Below are positions 35,733 through 45,123 of a stretch of DNA of 64,000 nucleotides, piece after piece. The translations under genes were made by a program, and so were the position numbers. The DNA lies in the NCBI RefSeq assembly GCF_014697415.1, contig NZ_JACJRT010000006.1, positions 53,787 to 117,786 on the forward strand, read 5' to 3'. This DNA comes from Cyanobium sp. FACHB-13342. GTDB lineage: Bacteria; Cyanobacteriota; Cyanobacteriia; PCC-6307; Cyanobiaceae. The notes beneath the pieces were generated by a model, which saw nothing but the letters and a program-made list of their open reading frames with translations, was not told where the DNA came from and ran no database searches. Each line of letters opens with the position of its first letter. Position 1 is the stretch's first letter.

Positions 35733-36269
35733 CTAGCCTTCCGCACCGCCGTAGTAGTCACCACCACCGCTGTCACCACCGCCGCTGCGGCGGCGGCGGG
35801 TGCGGCCGGCATCGAAGCTGTCGCCTGGCGCGGAAGCCCCAGCTCCGTAGCTGCGGTCTTCCCAGCCGCGGGCCCCCGAACCCCGATCGGCACCGCCGCC
35901 GGCTCCTGCATAGCCACCGCCACCGCCGTAGCCACCGCCGTCATTCCCCCGGTTGTAGCCACCACCTCCTCCTCCATAGCCTCCGCCACCGCCATAACCG
36001 CCACGGCGCTGACCGCCGCCGCCACCACCGCGGGGCTCGGCCTTGTTGATGCGCAGGGGACGACCCATCAGCTCGGCCCCCTGAAGGGCATCGATGGCCT
36101 TGGATTCGGCGGCGTCATCCGCCATCTCGACAAAGGCAAAACCGCGCTTGCGCCCGGTGTCCCGCTCGAGGGGCAGGGAACAGTTCACCACGTCACCGAA
36201 GGGTGCAAACAATTCCGCGACGTCTTCCTGCTCAGCACGGAAGGGAAGGTTGCCAACAAAGATGCTCAC
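35733..36269 (-). CDS. glycine-rich RNA-binding protein (RRM)
   Basis: From GTG 36269 the 178-residue protein starts MSIFVGNLPF, with RNP2 (IFVGNL, 3-8) and RNP1 (KRGFAFVEM, 41-49) of a single RRM domain. Residues 80-178 are a low-complexity Gly/Tyr/Arg tail. This is the Rbp type common in cyanobacteria, where such proteins act in cold response and mRNA localisation at thylakoids; the role here is inferred. The longer frame from 36329 adds residues without similarity. dusA ends 15 bases away, tail to tail. Confidence 0.93.
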   Translation of the reverse strand: MSIFVGNLPFRAEQEDVAELFAPFGDVVNCSLPLERDTGRKRGFAFVEMADDAAESKAIDALQGAELMGRPLRINKAEPRGGGGGGQRRGGYGGGGGYGGGGGGYNRGNDGGGYGGGGGYAGAGGGADRGSGARGWEDRSYGAGASAPGDSFDAGRTRRRRSGGGDSGGGDYYGGAEG

Positions 36270-36359
36270 GAACCAGAGATCGACCGCGTGGCCGATGCAT
36301 GTGGGCCATTGGGCCGCTAACCAACCCACCCTAAGACGCTTGGCGAAAACTGCCCGCCC

Positions 36360-37754
<1,395 letters not shown>

Positions 37755-37818
37755 TCGAAACGTGGCGCTCAGGGCTGGGCAGAACGTCGGCTTTGCAAGC
37801 CATCAGCTTCGCAGGCCC

Positions 37819-39207
37819 TCAGCTTGGCAGGGAGGGCAACATCACCTCCTCCCGCACCTTCAGCACCACCATCGAGGCATCGTCATCCAACTGCCGGTCG
37901 GGACCCACGAAACGGTCGAGCCGGGCAAACAACTGATCGAGAATCCCCTGGGCGCCGATGCCGGAGCGACAGGCCGCCTGCAGGGTGCGCACCAGCCGCT
38001 CCTCATCGAACCGCTCGCCGCTGAACCCGGAGGCCTCGGTGACCCCATCGGTGTAGTACAGCAACACATCGCCCGGCTCCAGCACGATTTCAGCGATGCC
38101 GTAATCGGCATCGCTCTGCAGACCGATCAACAGACCCGGCGCATCAAGACGGTCCACCTGGTTGCGCTGCCGCCGCCAGATGAGGGGGGGATTGTGGGCC
38201 GCATTGGCGTAGCGCAGCCGCCGCGTGCGCGGGTCATAGTCGGAATAAAACAGGGTCACAAACCGGTGCGAGTGGGCCAGGTCCTCCTGGGCCAGCTGGT
38301 TGAGATCGTGGAGGATGCGCTCGGGCGAATGGCCGCTGAGCACCTCGGCCCTCAACATCCCGCGCAGCAGGGTCATCAGCAGGCCGGCCGGCACGCCCTT
38401 GCCCATCACATCCCCCATCACCAGGGCCCAGCGGGCCTGTTCGCGGCGGCGGCCCAGCAGCTGGGGCCGGGTGGGGATGAAGTCGTAGTAGTCGCCACCC
38501 ACCTGGAAGGCCGGCCGGCAGCGGGCGGCCAGCTCCACCCCGTCAATCACCGGACAGTGGTCAGGCAGCAACTGGGCCTGGATCTCGGCACCGATGCTGA
38601 GCTGGCGGTCGAGCCGCTCATGGCGCCGCATGGTCTGCTGCAGGGCCTCATTCTCTAGGGCCACGGCGGTGAGATCGGCCACCAGCTGCAGGTGGCGGCG
38701 GTGCACTTCACTCCAGGCAAACCCCTGGCGGCCACTGAAGATGTAGAGACGACCGCGGGGCAAGCTGCGGCACACCACGGAGGTGGCGAACACCTGGGTG
38801 TCGCCGAGCAGGCGGCCCAGGCGCTGGTCGAGCAGCGCCACCACGGCCTCCTCGCCACTGAGGGCGGCCAGCTCGGCATCACCGAGGGCCGCCAGTTGGC
38901 GCATCAACTCGGCGCAGCGCTCCACCGGTGTGGCCTGCAGTTGCTCGCGCCAGAGCCGACCATCCTCGTGGAACACCACCAGCACCGCCCCCTCCGCCTC
39001 CACCAGCCGGGCCGCCACCAAGGGCACCAGCTCGAGGAAGCGACCCAAATTGGTGAAACTGCGCAGGGTGAAGGCCAGGGAGGCCAGCAACTCCTGGTTG
39101 CGGCGCTGCTCCCGGCTGAGGCTGTCCAGCAACTGCCGCAGGGATGCCGCCGCCGAGAGCACCGGCGGGGCCTGCTGGAGCGGGTGGGGGGGCGGCTTGT
39201 TGCTCAC
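37819..39207 (-). CDS. SpoIIE/RsbU-type serine phosphatase with GAF-like domain
   Basis: The 462-residue protein has an N-terminal helix, a GAF-like sensory region (about 40-190), a linking helix (about 190-215) and a C-terminal PP2C-type SpoIIE domain with metal-binding motifs GGDYYDF and MGDVMGKGVPAG, ANAAHNPP and LLYYTDGVTEA, and DDDASMVVLKV. Such proteins dephosphorylate anti-sigma antagonists or related partners in partner-switching systems; no partner is encoded beside it, so its target is unknown. GTG 39207 is the start. Confidence 0.9.
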   Translation of the reverse strand: MSNKPPPHPLQQAPPVLSAAASLRQLLDSLSREQRRNQELLASLAFTLRSFTNLGRFLELVPLVAARLVEAEGAVLVVFHEDGRLWREQLQATPVERCAELMRQLAALGDAELAALSGEEAVVALLDQRLGRLLGDTQVFATSVVCRSLPRGRLYIFSGRQGFAWSEVHRRHLQLVADLTAVALENEALQQTMRRHERLDRQLSIGAEIQAQLLPDHCPVIDGVELAARCRPAFQVGGDYYDFIPTRPQLLGRRREQARWALVMGDVMGKGVPAGLLMTLLRGMLRAEVLSGHSPERILHDLNQLAQEDLAHSHRFVTLFYSDYDPRTRRLRYANAAHNPPLIWRRQRNQVDRLDAPGLLIGLQSDADYGIAEIVLEPGDVLLYYTDGVTEASGFSGERFDEERLVRTLQAACRSGIGAQGILDQLFARLDRFVGPDRQLDDDASMVVLKVREEVMLPSLPS

Positions 39208-39276
39208 CGATTGCGCACGGGGCGGCCGCGGCGAATTCGCAAGATAGCGGGGTCTGCCGGCGCTGCCCGGGATGGC

Positions 39277-40971
39277 TCAGCGGGCGAGCAGGGCCTCCAC
39301 AAACTCAAAGCTGTTGAAGGGGCGCAGGTCGCGAATGCCTTCACCGGCGCCAATGAAGCGGATCGGCAGGCCCGCCTCAGAGGCCACCGCCAGGGCGACG
39401 CCACCGCGGGCACTGCCGTCGAGCTTGGTGAGCACCACTCCGGTGAGCCCGGCGGCCTTGGCAAACGCCATGGCCTGGCGCAGGCCGTTCTGGCCCTGGC
39501 TGGCATCGAGCACCAACAGCGACTCCACCACCGCCTCGGGGGCCAGCTTGTCGACAATGCGGCGCACCTTGCTGAGTTCCTCCATCAGGTTGTGCTTGGT
39601 CTGCAGCCGACCGGCCGTGTCCACCAGGACCAGCTCGGTGCCCTTGGCCTGGGCGGCACCGATGGCGTCGTACACGACAGCGGCCGGATCCGCATTGGCG
39701 CTGGGGTTGGCAATCACCGGCACGCCACTGCGGTCGCCCCACACCTGCACCTGCTGCACCGCCGCGGCGCGGAAGGTGTCGGCGGCGGCGATCAGGCAGC
39801 TGTAGCCACTGCGCACCGCCAGGTTGGCGAGCTTGCCCAGGGTGGTGGTCTTGCCCACGCCGTTGACCCCCACCATCAGCCAGACATTGAGCTGCTGGCG
39901 CTGGGGAGCGAGCAGCGAGTGGCCGCTGGCATCAATCGGTTGGTCGAGGATGGCCCGCAGCTGTTCCTTGAGAAAGCGCAGGCCCTCGGTGGGATCCACC
40001 ACCTCTTCGTTGAGGCGCTTGCGCAGGGCGTCCAGCACCTGATCGGTGGCCTGAACACCCACATCGGCCCGCAGCAGGGTCGTTTCCAGGTCGTCCACCA
40101 CCTCCGGGGTGAGGGGGTCGTCACCGAGGGTGTCGAGCAACTGGGTGACGAAACCCTGGCGGGTTTTCTCCAGGCCCTGGCGCAGGCGTCCCAGCCAGTC
40201 GATCTCCTCAAGCGACACCTGATCGACCCGCTTGCCCTGGGCCGCCAGCACCTCGGCCGACCAGGTGAAGGTGGTGTCGAAGTCACCCAGGCTGGGCTCC
40301 GCCGAATCGAGGGGATCGATGGCGGGGGCGGGCACGAGTGCGGGGGCGGGCCCAGTGGCTGCCGCCGTAATGGCCTGCTGGCGCTCGGCCCGCTGGGCGG
40401 CCGCCTGCTCCAGCAGCGATGGGCCAGGGCTCGCCGATTCAGCAGGGGCTGGGTCCGGCACCTGGGTCTGGGGCGCGAGCGGAGGCCGATCTGGCTCGGA
40501 TGGGAGGGCAGGCTCGGAGGTGTCGGCGGACGCCAGGGTCTGTAGGGACTCCGGGGTCTGCGCTGGCTGTTCCTGATTCTGTACAGGTTGTACGGAATCC
40601 CCGACGGGGGCTGCACTGGCCTCGGCAACCGATGATGGGGCTGACGCGGTGAGGGACGAGACGGCTGATTCCGCCTTGCTCTGCAACGCAAGCTTCTGGG
40701 CCTCTTGCTGCGCCTTGAGACGGGCGTAGGCCTGACGCGCCCACTCGAGGGCCTCCTGGTTGGGATCAGGCGAGGGGGCCCCAGTTGCATTGGCCACAGC
40801 CGAACTGGCCTCAACCGAATTGGCCTCAGCAGGGTCTTCCCCGGGCTGGGCAGCGGCGGGGGGCGCGGCAGGAGGTGCCTCTGGGGCGGCAGGCGGCTCA
40901 GATCCCTGACCTGGCTGGCTGGCTGCCTCGGCTGAGGCCGGCCCGGTGCGATTGAACCAGTCGTACACCAT
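39277..40971 (-). CDS. ftsY: signal recognition particle receptor FtsY
   Basis: FtsY docks SRP-ribosome complexes at the membrane. The 564-residue protein starts MVYDWFNR, as in other cyanobacteria. Residues about 12-235 are an acidic Pro/Ala/Glu-rich, low-complexity A domain. The NG GTPase follows, with G1 GVNGVGKTTTLGKL (368-375 core), DTFRAAAV, LVDTAGRL and TKLDGSARGG. A 25-base palindrome (40575-40599) lies inside the disordered part and encodes about residues 125-133. nusB ends eight bases upstream. Confidence 0.96.
   Translation of the reverse strand: MVYDWFNRTGPASAEAASQPGQGSEPPAAPEAPPAAPPAAAQPGEDPAEANSVEASSAVANATGAPSPDPNQEALEWARQAYARLKAQQEAQKLALQSKAESAVSSLTASAPSSVAEASAAPVGDSVQPVQNQEQPAQTPESLQTLASADTSEPALPSEPDRPPLAPQTQVPDPAPAESASPGPSLLEQAAAQRAERQQAITAAATGPAPALVPAPAIDPLDSAEPSLGDFDTTFTWSAEVLAAQGKRVDQVSLEEIDWLGRLRQGLEKTRQGFVTQLLDTLGDDPLTPEVVDDLETTLLRADVGVQATDQVLDALRKRLNEEVVDPTEGLRFLKEQLRAILDQPIDASGHSLLAPQRQQLNVWLMVGVNGVGKTTTLGKLANLAVRSGYSCLIAAADTFRAAAVQQVQVWGDRSGVPVIANPSANADPAAVVYDAIGAAQAKGTELVLVDTAGRLQTKHNLMEELSKVRRIVDKLAPEAVVESLLVLDASQGQNGLRQAMAFAKAAGLTGVVLTKLDGSARGGVALAVASEAGLPIRFIGAGEGIRDLRPFNSFEFVEALLAR
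40575..40599. repeat. 25-bp imperfect palindrome, copy 1 (inside ftsY)
   Basis: Arms GATTCTGTACA and TGTACGGAATC are inverted repeats with one mismatch around the three-base centre GGT. The same element, with centre ACC and one end base changed, occurs at 57685-57709 in the ABC1 kinase gene. It lies in the disordered A domain of FtsY, where an insertion would be tolerated. Confidence 0.75.
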
Positions 40972-40978
40972 GGTGCGC

Positions 40979-41620
40979 TCAGGCCTCCGCCACGGTGCGG
41001 GCGGCCGTGAAACGCCGCAGCACGCCGTTGATCATGCGGCGCCCCTGCTCATCGCTGTAGCGGTTGGCCAGTTCCACGGCCTCGTTGCAGGCCACGGCGG
41101 CGGGGGTGTGGAAGCTGTCGAGATCCACAGCGGCCAGCCGCAGGATGTCGCGGTCGATGCGGGGCAAACGGGTGAGACGCCAGCCCTCCATCACCCCGTC
41201 GAGACGGGCATCGATGGCTTCCCGGTCACGCAACACCGCCTCCACCCGGGCGATGGCGCCGCGGCGCACCTCGTCCTGGTCGGCCAGCAACAGCAGCCGG
41301 GGCAGCTCCAGACCAGCGGAAAGGCGGTTGATGGCCTGTTCGGCCGCCACCAGGCCGGCATTGAGGTGCTGCCGCACCCGCGGCAACTGCAGTTCGCCCT
41401 GCTCCTGCAATTCACTGTCGAGCAGTTGCTGCTGGGCCGTCTGCAGATCCTCGGCGGAGCGGTCCAGGGCCTCGCGCACGTGCTGGCTGAGGGTGGCGAG
41501 CACCTGCTGCAGCAGCCCCTCCATGGCCGAGGGCTGGGCCCCAGGGGTGGCGCCGGCGCGGTCGCTGGTCTGGCCGAGCATCAACAGGGCCAGTTCACGG
41601 GAGAGGGTGCGGCTCTGCAT
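40979..41620 (-). CDS. nusB: transcription antitermination protein NusB
   Basis: NusB with NusE/S10 binds boxA RNA in rRNA operons. The 213-residue protein begins SRTLSRELALLMLGQ, and the C-terminal helices (DRDILRLAAVDLDSFHTPAAVACNEAVELANRYSDEQGRRMINGVLRRF) match the NusB family. It is longer than the usual 130-150 residues because of an inserted helical section (about 25-110), a common cyanobacterial feature. The ftsY gene follows after seven bases, so they are cotranscribed. Confidence 0.94.
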   Translation of the reverse strand: MQSRTLSRELALLMLGQTSDRAGATPGAQPSAMEGLLQQVLATLSQHVREALDRSAEDLQTAQQQLLDSELQEQGELQLPRVRQHLNAGLVAAEQAINRLSAGLELPRLLLLADQDEVRRGAIARVEAVLRDREAIDARLDGVMEGWRLTRLPRIDRDILRLAAVDLDSFHTPAAVACNEAVELANRYSDEQGRRMINGVLRRFTAARTVAEA

Positions 41621-41635
41621 CAGGACGGCTCTGCC

Positions 41636-42361
41636 TCAGGAGAGTTGGGGAGTGCGCAGCTGGGCCAGCAAGCTGGAAAAACTGCGGTTGGGCGTGGACT
41701 TTTCGTCGGGATTGACGATGCCGGCGGAAATAATCGTGCGGAAGGCATCCTCCACCGAGATCTCCAGGTCCTTGACCGACCCCTCCGGCACCACGGTGTA
41801 CCAGCCGGTGGTGGGGTTGGGAGCCGTGGGGATGAACACACTCAGCATGGGCTCGGTGAATCCAGCCTGCAGGGCGCTGCCGATGGCGCCGGTGACAAAA
41901 CCCAGGGCGTAGAGCCCCTCCCGGGGGTACTCCACCAGCACCACCCGGCGGAACTTGGAGGAATTGCCCTGCAGGAAGGTTTCGAGCAGTTGCTTGAGGG
42001 TCTTGTAGACCGAGCCGGCCAACGGGATTCGCAGCAGGGTGCCCTCGCCGAATTCCAGCAACCAGCGGCCGACGATGTTGCGGGCCATCAGGCCGATCAA
42101 CAGGATCCCGAGCAGGGGCACCAGCAGGCCCACCCCAAGATTGATCAGTTCCTGCAACAGCGGGTTGAGCGTGTTGAAGGGGTTGAACTGCTTGGGAATG
42201 GACGTGAGAAACGCCAGCACAAATCGGCTCACCGTGGTGGCGAGCCAGATGGTGGTGGCGAGGGGAATCACCACCAGCAGGCCGGCGATCAGGTCGTTCT
42301 TGAGGTCGGCCTGAAGCCGATCCCCGAGGGGCTGATCCGATCTGGGACTGGATTGAACCAA
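41636..42361 (-). CDS. DUF502 family membrane protein
   Basis: The 241-residue protein has two membrane helices (about 24-50 and 70-95) and the family's conserved features: LIAGLLVVIPLATTIWLATTVSRF, a GVGLLVPLLGILLIG segment, VYKTLKQLLETF, VVLVEYPREGLYALGFVTG and IPTAPNPTTGWY. The DUF502 function is not known; a cytoplasmic beta domain follows the membrane part. TTG 42361 is the only start that keeps the full N-terminus. nusB starts 15 bases later on the same strand. Confidence 0.9.
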   Translation of the reverse strand: MVQSSPRSDQPLGDRLQADLKNDLIAGLLVVIPLATTIWLATTVSRFVLAFLTSIPKQFNPFNTLNPLLQELINLGVGLLVPLLGILLIGLMARNIVGRWLLEFGEGTLLRIPLAGSVYKTLKQLLETFLQGNSSKFRRVVLVEYPREGLYALGFVTGAIGSALQAGFTEPMLSVFIPTAPNPTTGWYTVVPEGSVKDLEISVEDAFRTIISAGIVNPDEKSTPNRSFSSLLAQLRTPQLS

Positions 42362-42433
42362 GTGACAACCCGGGGACCCGGCCTACTAGCTACCTACTGG
42401 CAACTTAGCCAGCCACCGGCACCCGGCGATCGA

Positions 42434-43105
42434 TCACAGCAGGGCCACCAGGGCCAGCAGCACGAAGCCGATGGCCAGCGCCACGGCGCTGCCGGTGCCC
42501 ACGAAACGACGCTGCTGAATGGCCAGGTCACGCCCGAGACGGGCCTGGCCGAGTTGCTGCTCGGCACGCTGGAGCTGGGGCTTGAGTTGGGTGTCGATGA
42601 ACTCGCGGGCCTTCTGCTTTTTGAGCTCCGCACTGGCCGTTGCCGGGATCTGGCCGTTCTGTTCGGCCTGGGCAATCATCTGATCGATGAAGGCCGGATC
42701 CTGGAGCTGCTGCTTCTGACGCTCCAGCTGGCTGGTCTGCTGGGCCAGGGCAAAATCGGTCTGGCTGGCCTGCTTTTCGAGCTCCTGAGTCGAGCTGATC
42801 GACAGGGGAATGGCCACCACCATCGCCAGAGCCAACAGGCCGGAAAGCACCACCACGATCCAGCGCAGGGGGGTACGCCCGGCAGCGGGATGGTCGAGGC
42901 GACTGCCGAACAACATCAGCAGCAGGCCCACCAAGGCCATCGGGGCCTCGCTGACCAGGCGGTCGGCGAACAGGGCACGGAACGGCTCCAGCGCCCAGTT
43001 CCAGCTGGCCAGCAGGGCCAGCAGATGCAAACCGAAGAGCACGACCAGGGTGAGGCCGAGCCAGCGGAGCAGGTGGCCCAGGCGGCCGAAGGAGGCGGTG
43101 CTCAC
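42434..43105 (-). CDS. HpsJ-like membrane protein with coiled coil
   Basis: The 223-residue product from GTG 43105 has three N-terminal membrane helices (about 12-34, 54-68, 81-103), a soluble charged helical stretch (about 105-200, with QTDFALAQQTSQLERQKQQLQ as coiled coil) and a final membrane helix (about 204-223). The layout agrees with HpsJ-like proteins of cyanobacteria, named from hormogonium polysaccharide secretion; in a unicellular picocyanobacterium the role is unknown. A longer frame to 43183 would overlap queG. Confidence 0.75.
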   Translation of the reverse strand: MSTASFGRLGHLLRWLGLTLVVLFGLHLLALLASWNWALEPFRALFADRLVSEAPMALVGLLLMLFGSRLDHPAAGRTPLRWIVVVLSGLLALAMVVAIPLSISSTQELEKQASQTDFALAQQTSQLERQKQQLQDPAFIDQMIAQAEQNGQIPATASAELKKQKAREFIDTQLKPQLQRAEQQLGQARLGRDLAIQQRRFVGTGSAVALAIGFVLLALVALL

Positions 43106-43152
43106 AGGATGCGCTCGCGGCAGATTGAGGGAACGGCGCAACTGTACGGGCG

Positions 43153-44100
43153 ATGACGCGCGACGCCCACCACGGGCTGGCACACCAGCTCAAAGAGCAA
43201 GCGCGGCAGCTGGGGTTTGATCCGGTGGGCCTCGCCGCCGTACCCGCCGGGGATCGCCTCAACCTGCGAACGGCGGCCCTGGAGCGCTGGCTCGCCGCCG
43301 GGTACCAGGCCGACATGGCCTGGATGGCCGACCCGCGCCGGCGCGCGGTGGAACAGCTGCTGCCTGGGGTGCGCAGCCTGCTGGCCGTGGGCCTCAACTA
43401 CTACGTGGCGGCCGATCGGGCGCCGGGGGCGCTCAAGGTGGCGCGCTACGGCTGGGGCCGCGACTACCACCGGCTGATCGACGGCCGCCTGCGCCGGCTC
43501 GGGCGCTGGCTGGACGACCGGGTGCCGGGGGTGCGCTGGCGGGCCTGCGTGGACAGCGCACCGCTGATGGACAAGGCCTGGGCGGAAGAGGCCGGCCTGG
43601 GCTGGATCGGCAAACACGGCAACCTGATCCATCGCCGGCGGGGCTCCTGGCTACTCCTGGGCCACCTGCTCACCAACCTGGAGCTGCCGGCCGACGCCCC
43701 GGCCACTCCCCTCTGTGGCAGCTGCAGCCGCTGTCTGCCGGCCTGCCCCACCGGCGCCATCTCCGAGCCGTTCGTGGTGGACAGCCGCCGCTGCCTGGCC
43801 TTCCACACGATCGAAAACCGCGCTCCCGAACTGCCCGCCGCGATCGCCGGGGCGATGGAGGGCTGGGTGGCCGGCTGCGACATCTGCCAGGAGGTGTGCC
43901 CCTGGAACCACCAGCCCTTGGAGAGCAGCACCGATCCGGATCTGCAGCCCCGCCCCTGGCTGCTCGATCTGCAGGCCGAGGAGGCGCTGCACTGGAGCGA
44001 CAGCGACTGGGATGAACGGCTGCGGGCCTCGGCCCTGCGACGCCTGAAACCCTGGATGTGGCGCCGCAATCTGCGGGCCAGCCAGGGGGGCACTGCCTAG
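43153..44100 (+). CDS. queG: epoxyqueuosine reductase QueG
   Basis: QueG completes queuosine synthesis in tRNA using cobalamin and two [4Fe-4S] clusters. The 315-residue protein has GFDPVGLAAV near the start, DSAPLMDKAWAEEAGLGWIGKHG (active-site region), and two ferredoxin motifs, CGSCSRCLPACPTGAI and CDICQEVCPWN. ATG 43153 is the start. It depends on cobalamin, and the corrin gene cbiD is in the same window. Confidence 0.96.
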   Translation: MTRDAHHGLAHQLKEQARQLGFDPVGLAAVPAGDRLNLRTAALERWLAAGYQADMAWMADPRRRAVEQLLPGVRSLLAVGLNYYVAADRAPGALKVARYGWGRDYHRLIDGRLRRLGRWLDDRVPGVRWRACVDSAPLMDKAWAEEAGLGWIGKHGNLIHRRRGSWLLLGHLLTNLELPADAPATPLCGSCSRCLPACPTGAISEPFVVDSRRCLAFHTIENRAPELPAAIAGAMEGWVAGCDICQEVCPWNHQPLESSTDPDLQPRPWLLDLQAEEALHWSDSDWDERLRASALRRLKPWMWRRNLRASQGGTA

Positions 44101-44124
44101 GGTGGATGGATCTGTCCCCAAGCG

Positions 44125-45063
44125 ATGGCACCGCGCTGGCTGCGCCCTGATTCCTCCCACGCAGGTTCCCGCCCAGCGGTGTTCTCCAAGGCTGTTCTGC
44201 TGGGTGTTCTGACGGTGGTGCTGGGCCAGGGCTTGCCCGCCCGGGCGCTGGTGCCCTACGTGTACCTTCCCCAGCGGCAGGAGCTGGAAGGCGCGGGGCT
44301 GGGAATCGCCCAGGCCGCCGCCCGGCTGCTGCGGATGGGTCAGGCCGGCGATGCGGCCCGGCTGGCGGCCCTCACCGTGCAGCTGCTCCCCGACGACCCC
44401 CGCGGCTGGGTGCTGCTGGCCGAAGCCCAGTTGCGCAGCAACCAGCTCGAACAGGCCGGGGTTTCCCTGGCCAAGGCCAAACAGCTCGATCCCCGCAACC
44501 CCGGCATCTGGTTTGCCGAGGGGTCCCTGGCCCTGCGGGGCGGCAAACCCAGCGAGGCGATCACCCTGCTGGAGCAGGGCCTGAAGTTGGACAAGGGCAA
44601 CGCCGGCGCCTACTTCGACCTGGGCAACGCCCGCATCCTGCTGGGCCAGAGCGGCCAGGCCCTCGCCGCCTTTGAACGGGCCTCCTCCCTGCGCAAGGGC
44701 TTCTGGGAAGCCCTCAACAACCAGGGGCTGGTGCTGTTCGAACAGGGCAAGACCAAGGCGGCCGTGCAGCGCTGGCGCCAGGTGCTCACGATCAAACCGG
44801 ATGCGGCCGAGCCGAGCCTGGCCCTGGCAGCCGGCCTGTTCGCCACGGGAAGCGAGGGCCGCCAGGAGGCCCTAGACCTGGCCAGCAAGGCACTCGACAG
44901 CGAACCCAACTACGTGCTGGAGAGCTACCAGAAGGAACAGCTGTGGGGACCGAAGCTGCGCAGCACCACCCAGGAACTGCTGCTCCTGCCTGACCTCAAG
45001 CCGGTCGTGGATCGAGCCCTGGCCAATGCCAGCCCCGAGGGCGAGAGCGGCGACGACGAGTAA
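44125..45063 (+). CDS. exported TPR protein
   Basis: The 312-residue protein starts at ATG 44125 with an export signal (VFSKAVLLGVLTVVLGQGLPARA, about residues 19-41), then five or six TPR units (about 60-270; for example AGAYFDLGNARILLGQSGQALAAFERA and EALNNQGLVLFEQGKTKAAVQRWRQ). It probably acts as a scaffold in the periplasm or lumen. A gene with this build sits between queG and the topoisomerase gene in other picocyanobacteria; no partner is known to me. Confidence 0.85.
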   Translation: MAPRWLRPDSSHAGSRPAVFSKAVLLGVLTVVLGQGLPARALVPYVYLPQRQELEGAGLGIAQAAARLLRMGQAGDAARLAALTVQLLPDDPRGWVLLAEAQLRSNQLEQAGVSLAKAKQLDPRNPGIWFAEGSLALRGGKPSEAITLLEQGLKLDKGNAGAYFDLGNARILLGQSGQALAAFERASSLRKGFWEALNNQGLVLFEQGKTKAAVQRWRQVLTIKPDAAEPSLALAAGLFATGSEGRQEALDLASKALDSEPNYVLESYQKEQLWGPKLRSTTQELLLLPDLKPVVDRALANASPEGESGDDE

Positions 45064-45123
45064 GGGGCCTGGACAGCATCTGTAGGCTGAGCCCCACCTT
45101 CCCTCCCCAGATCCCAGTACCGG

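Noticed and set aside
40575..40599. NtcA binding site (GTA-N8-TAC) for the dispersed palindrome
   Set aside because: The spacing is GTA-N7-TAC and both copies are deep inside coding sequence, not upstream of genes.
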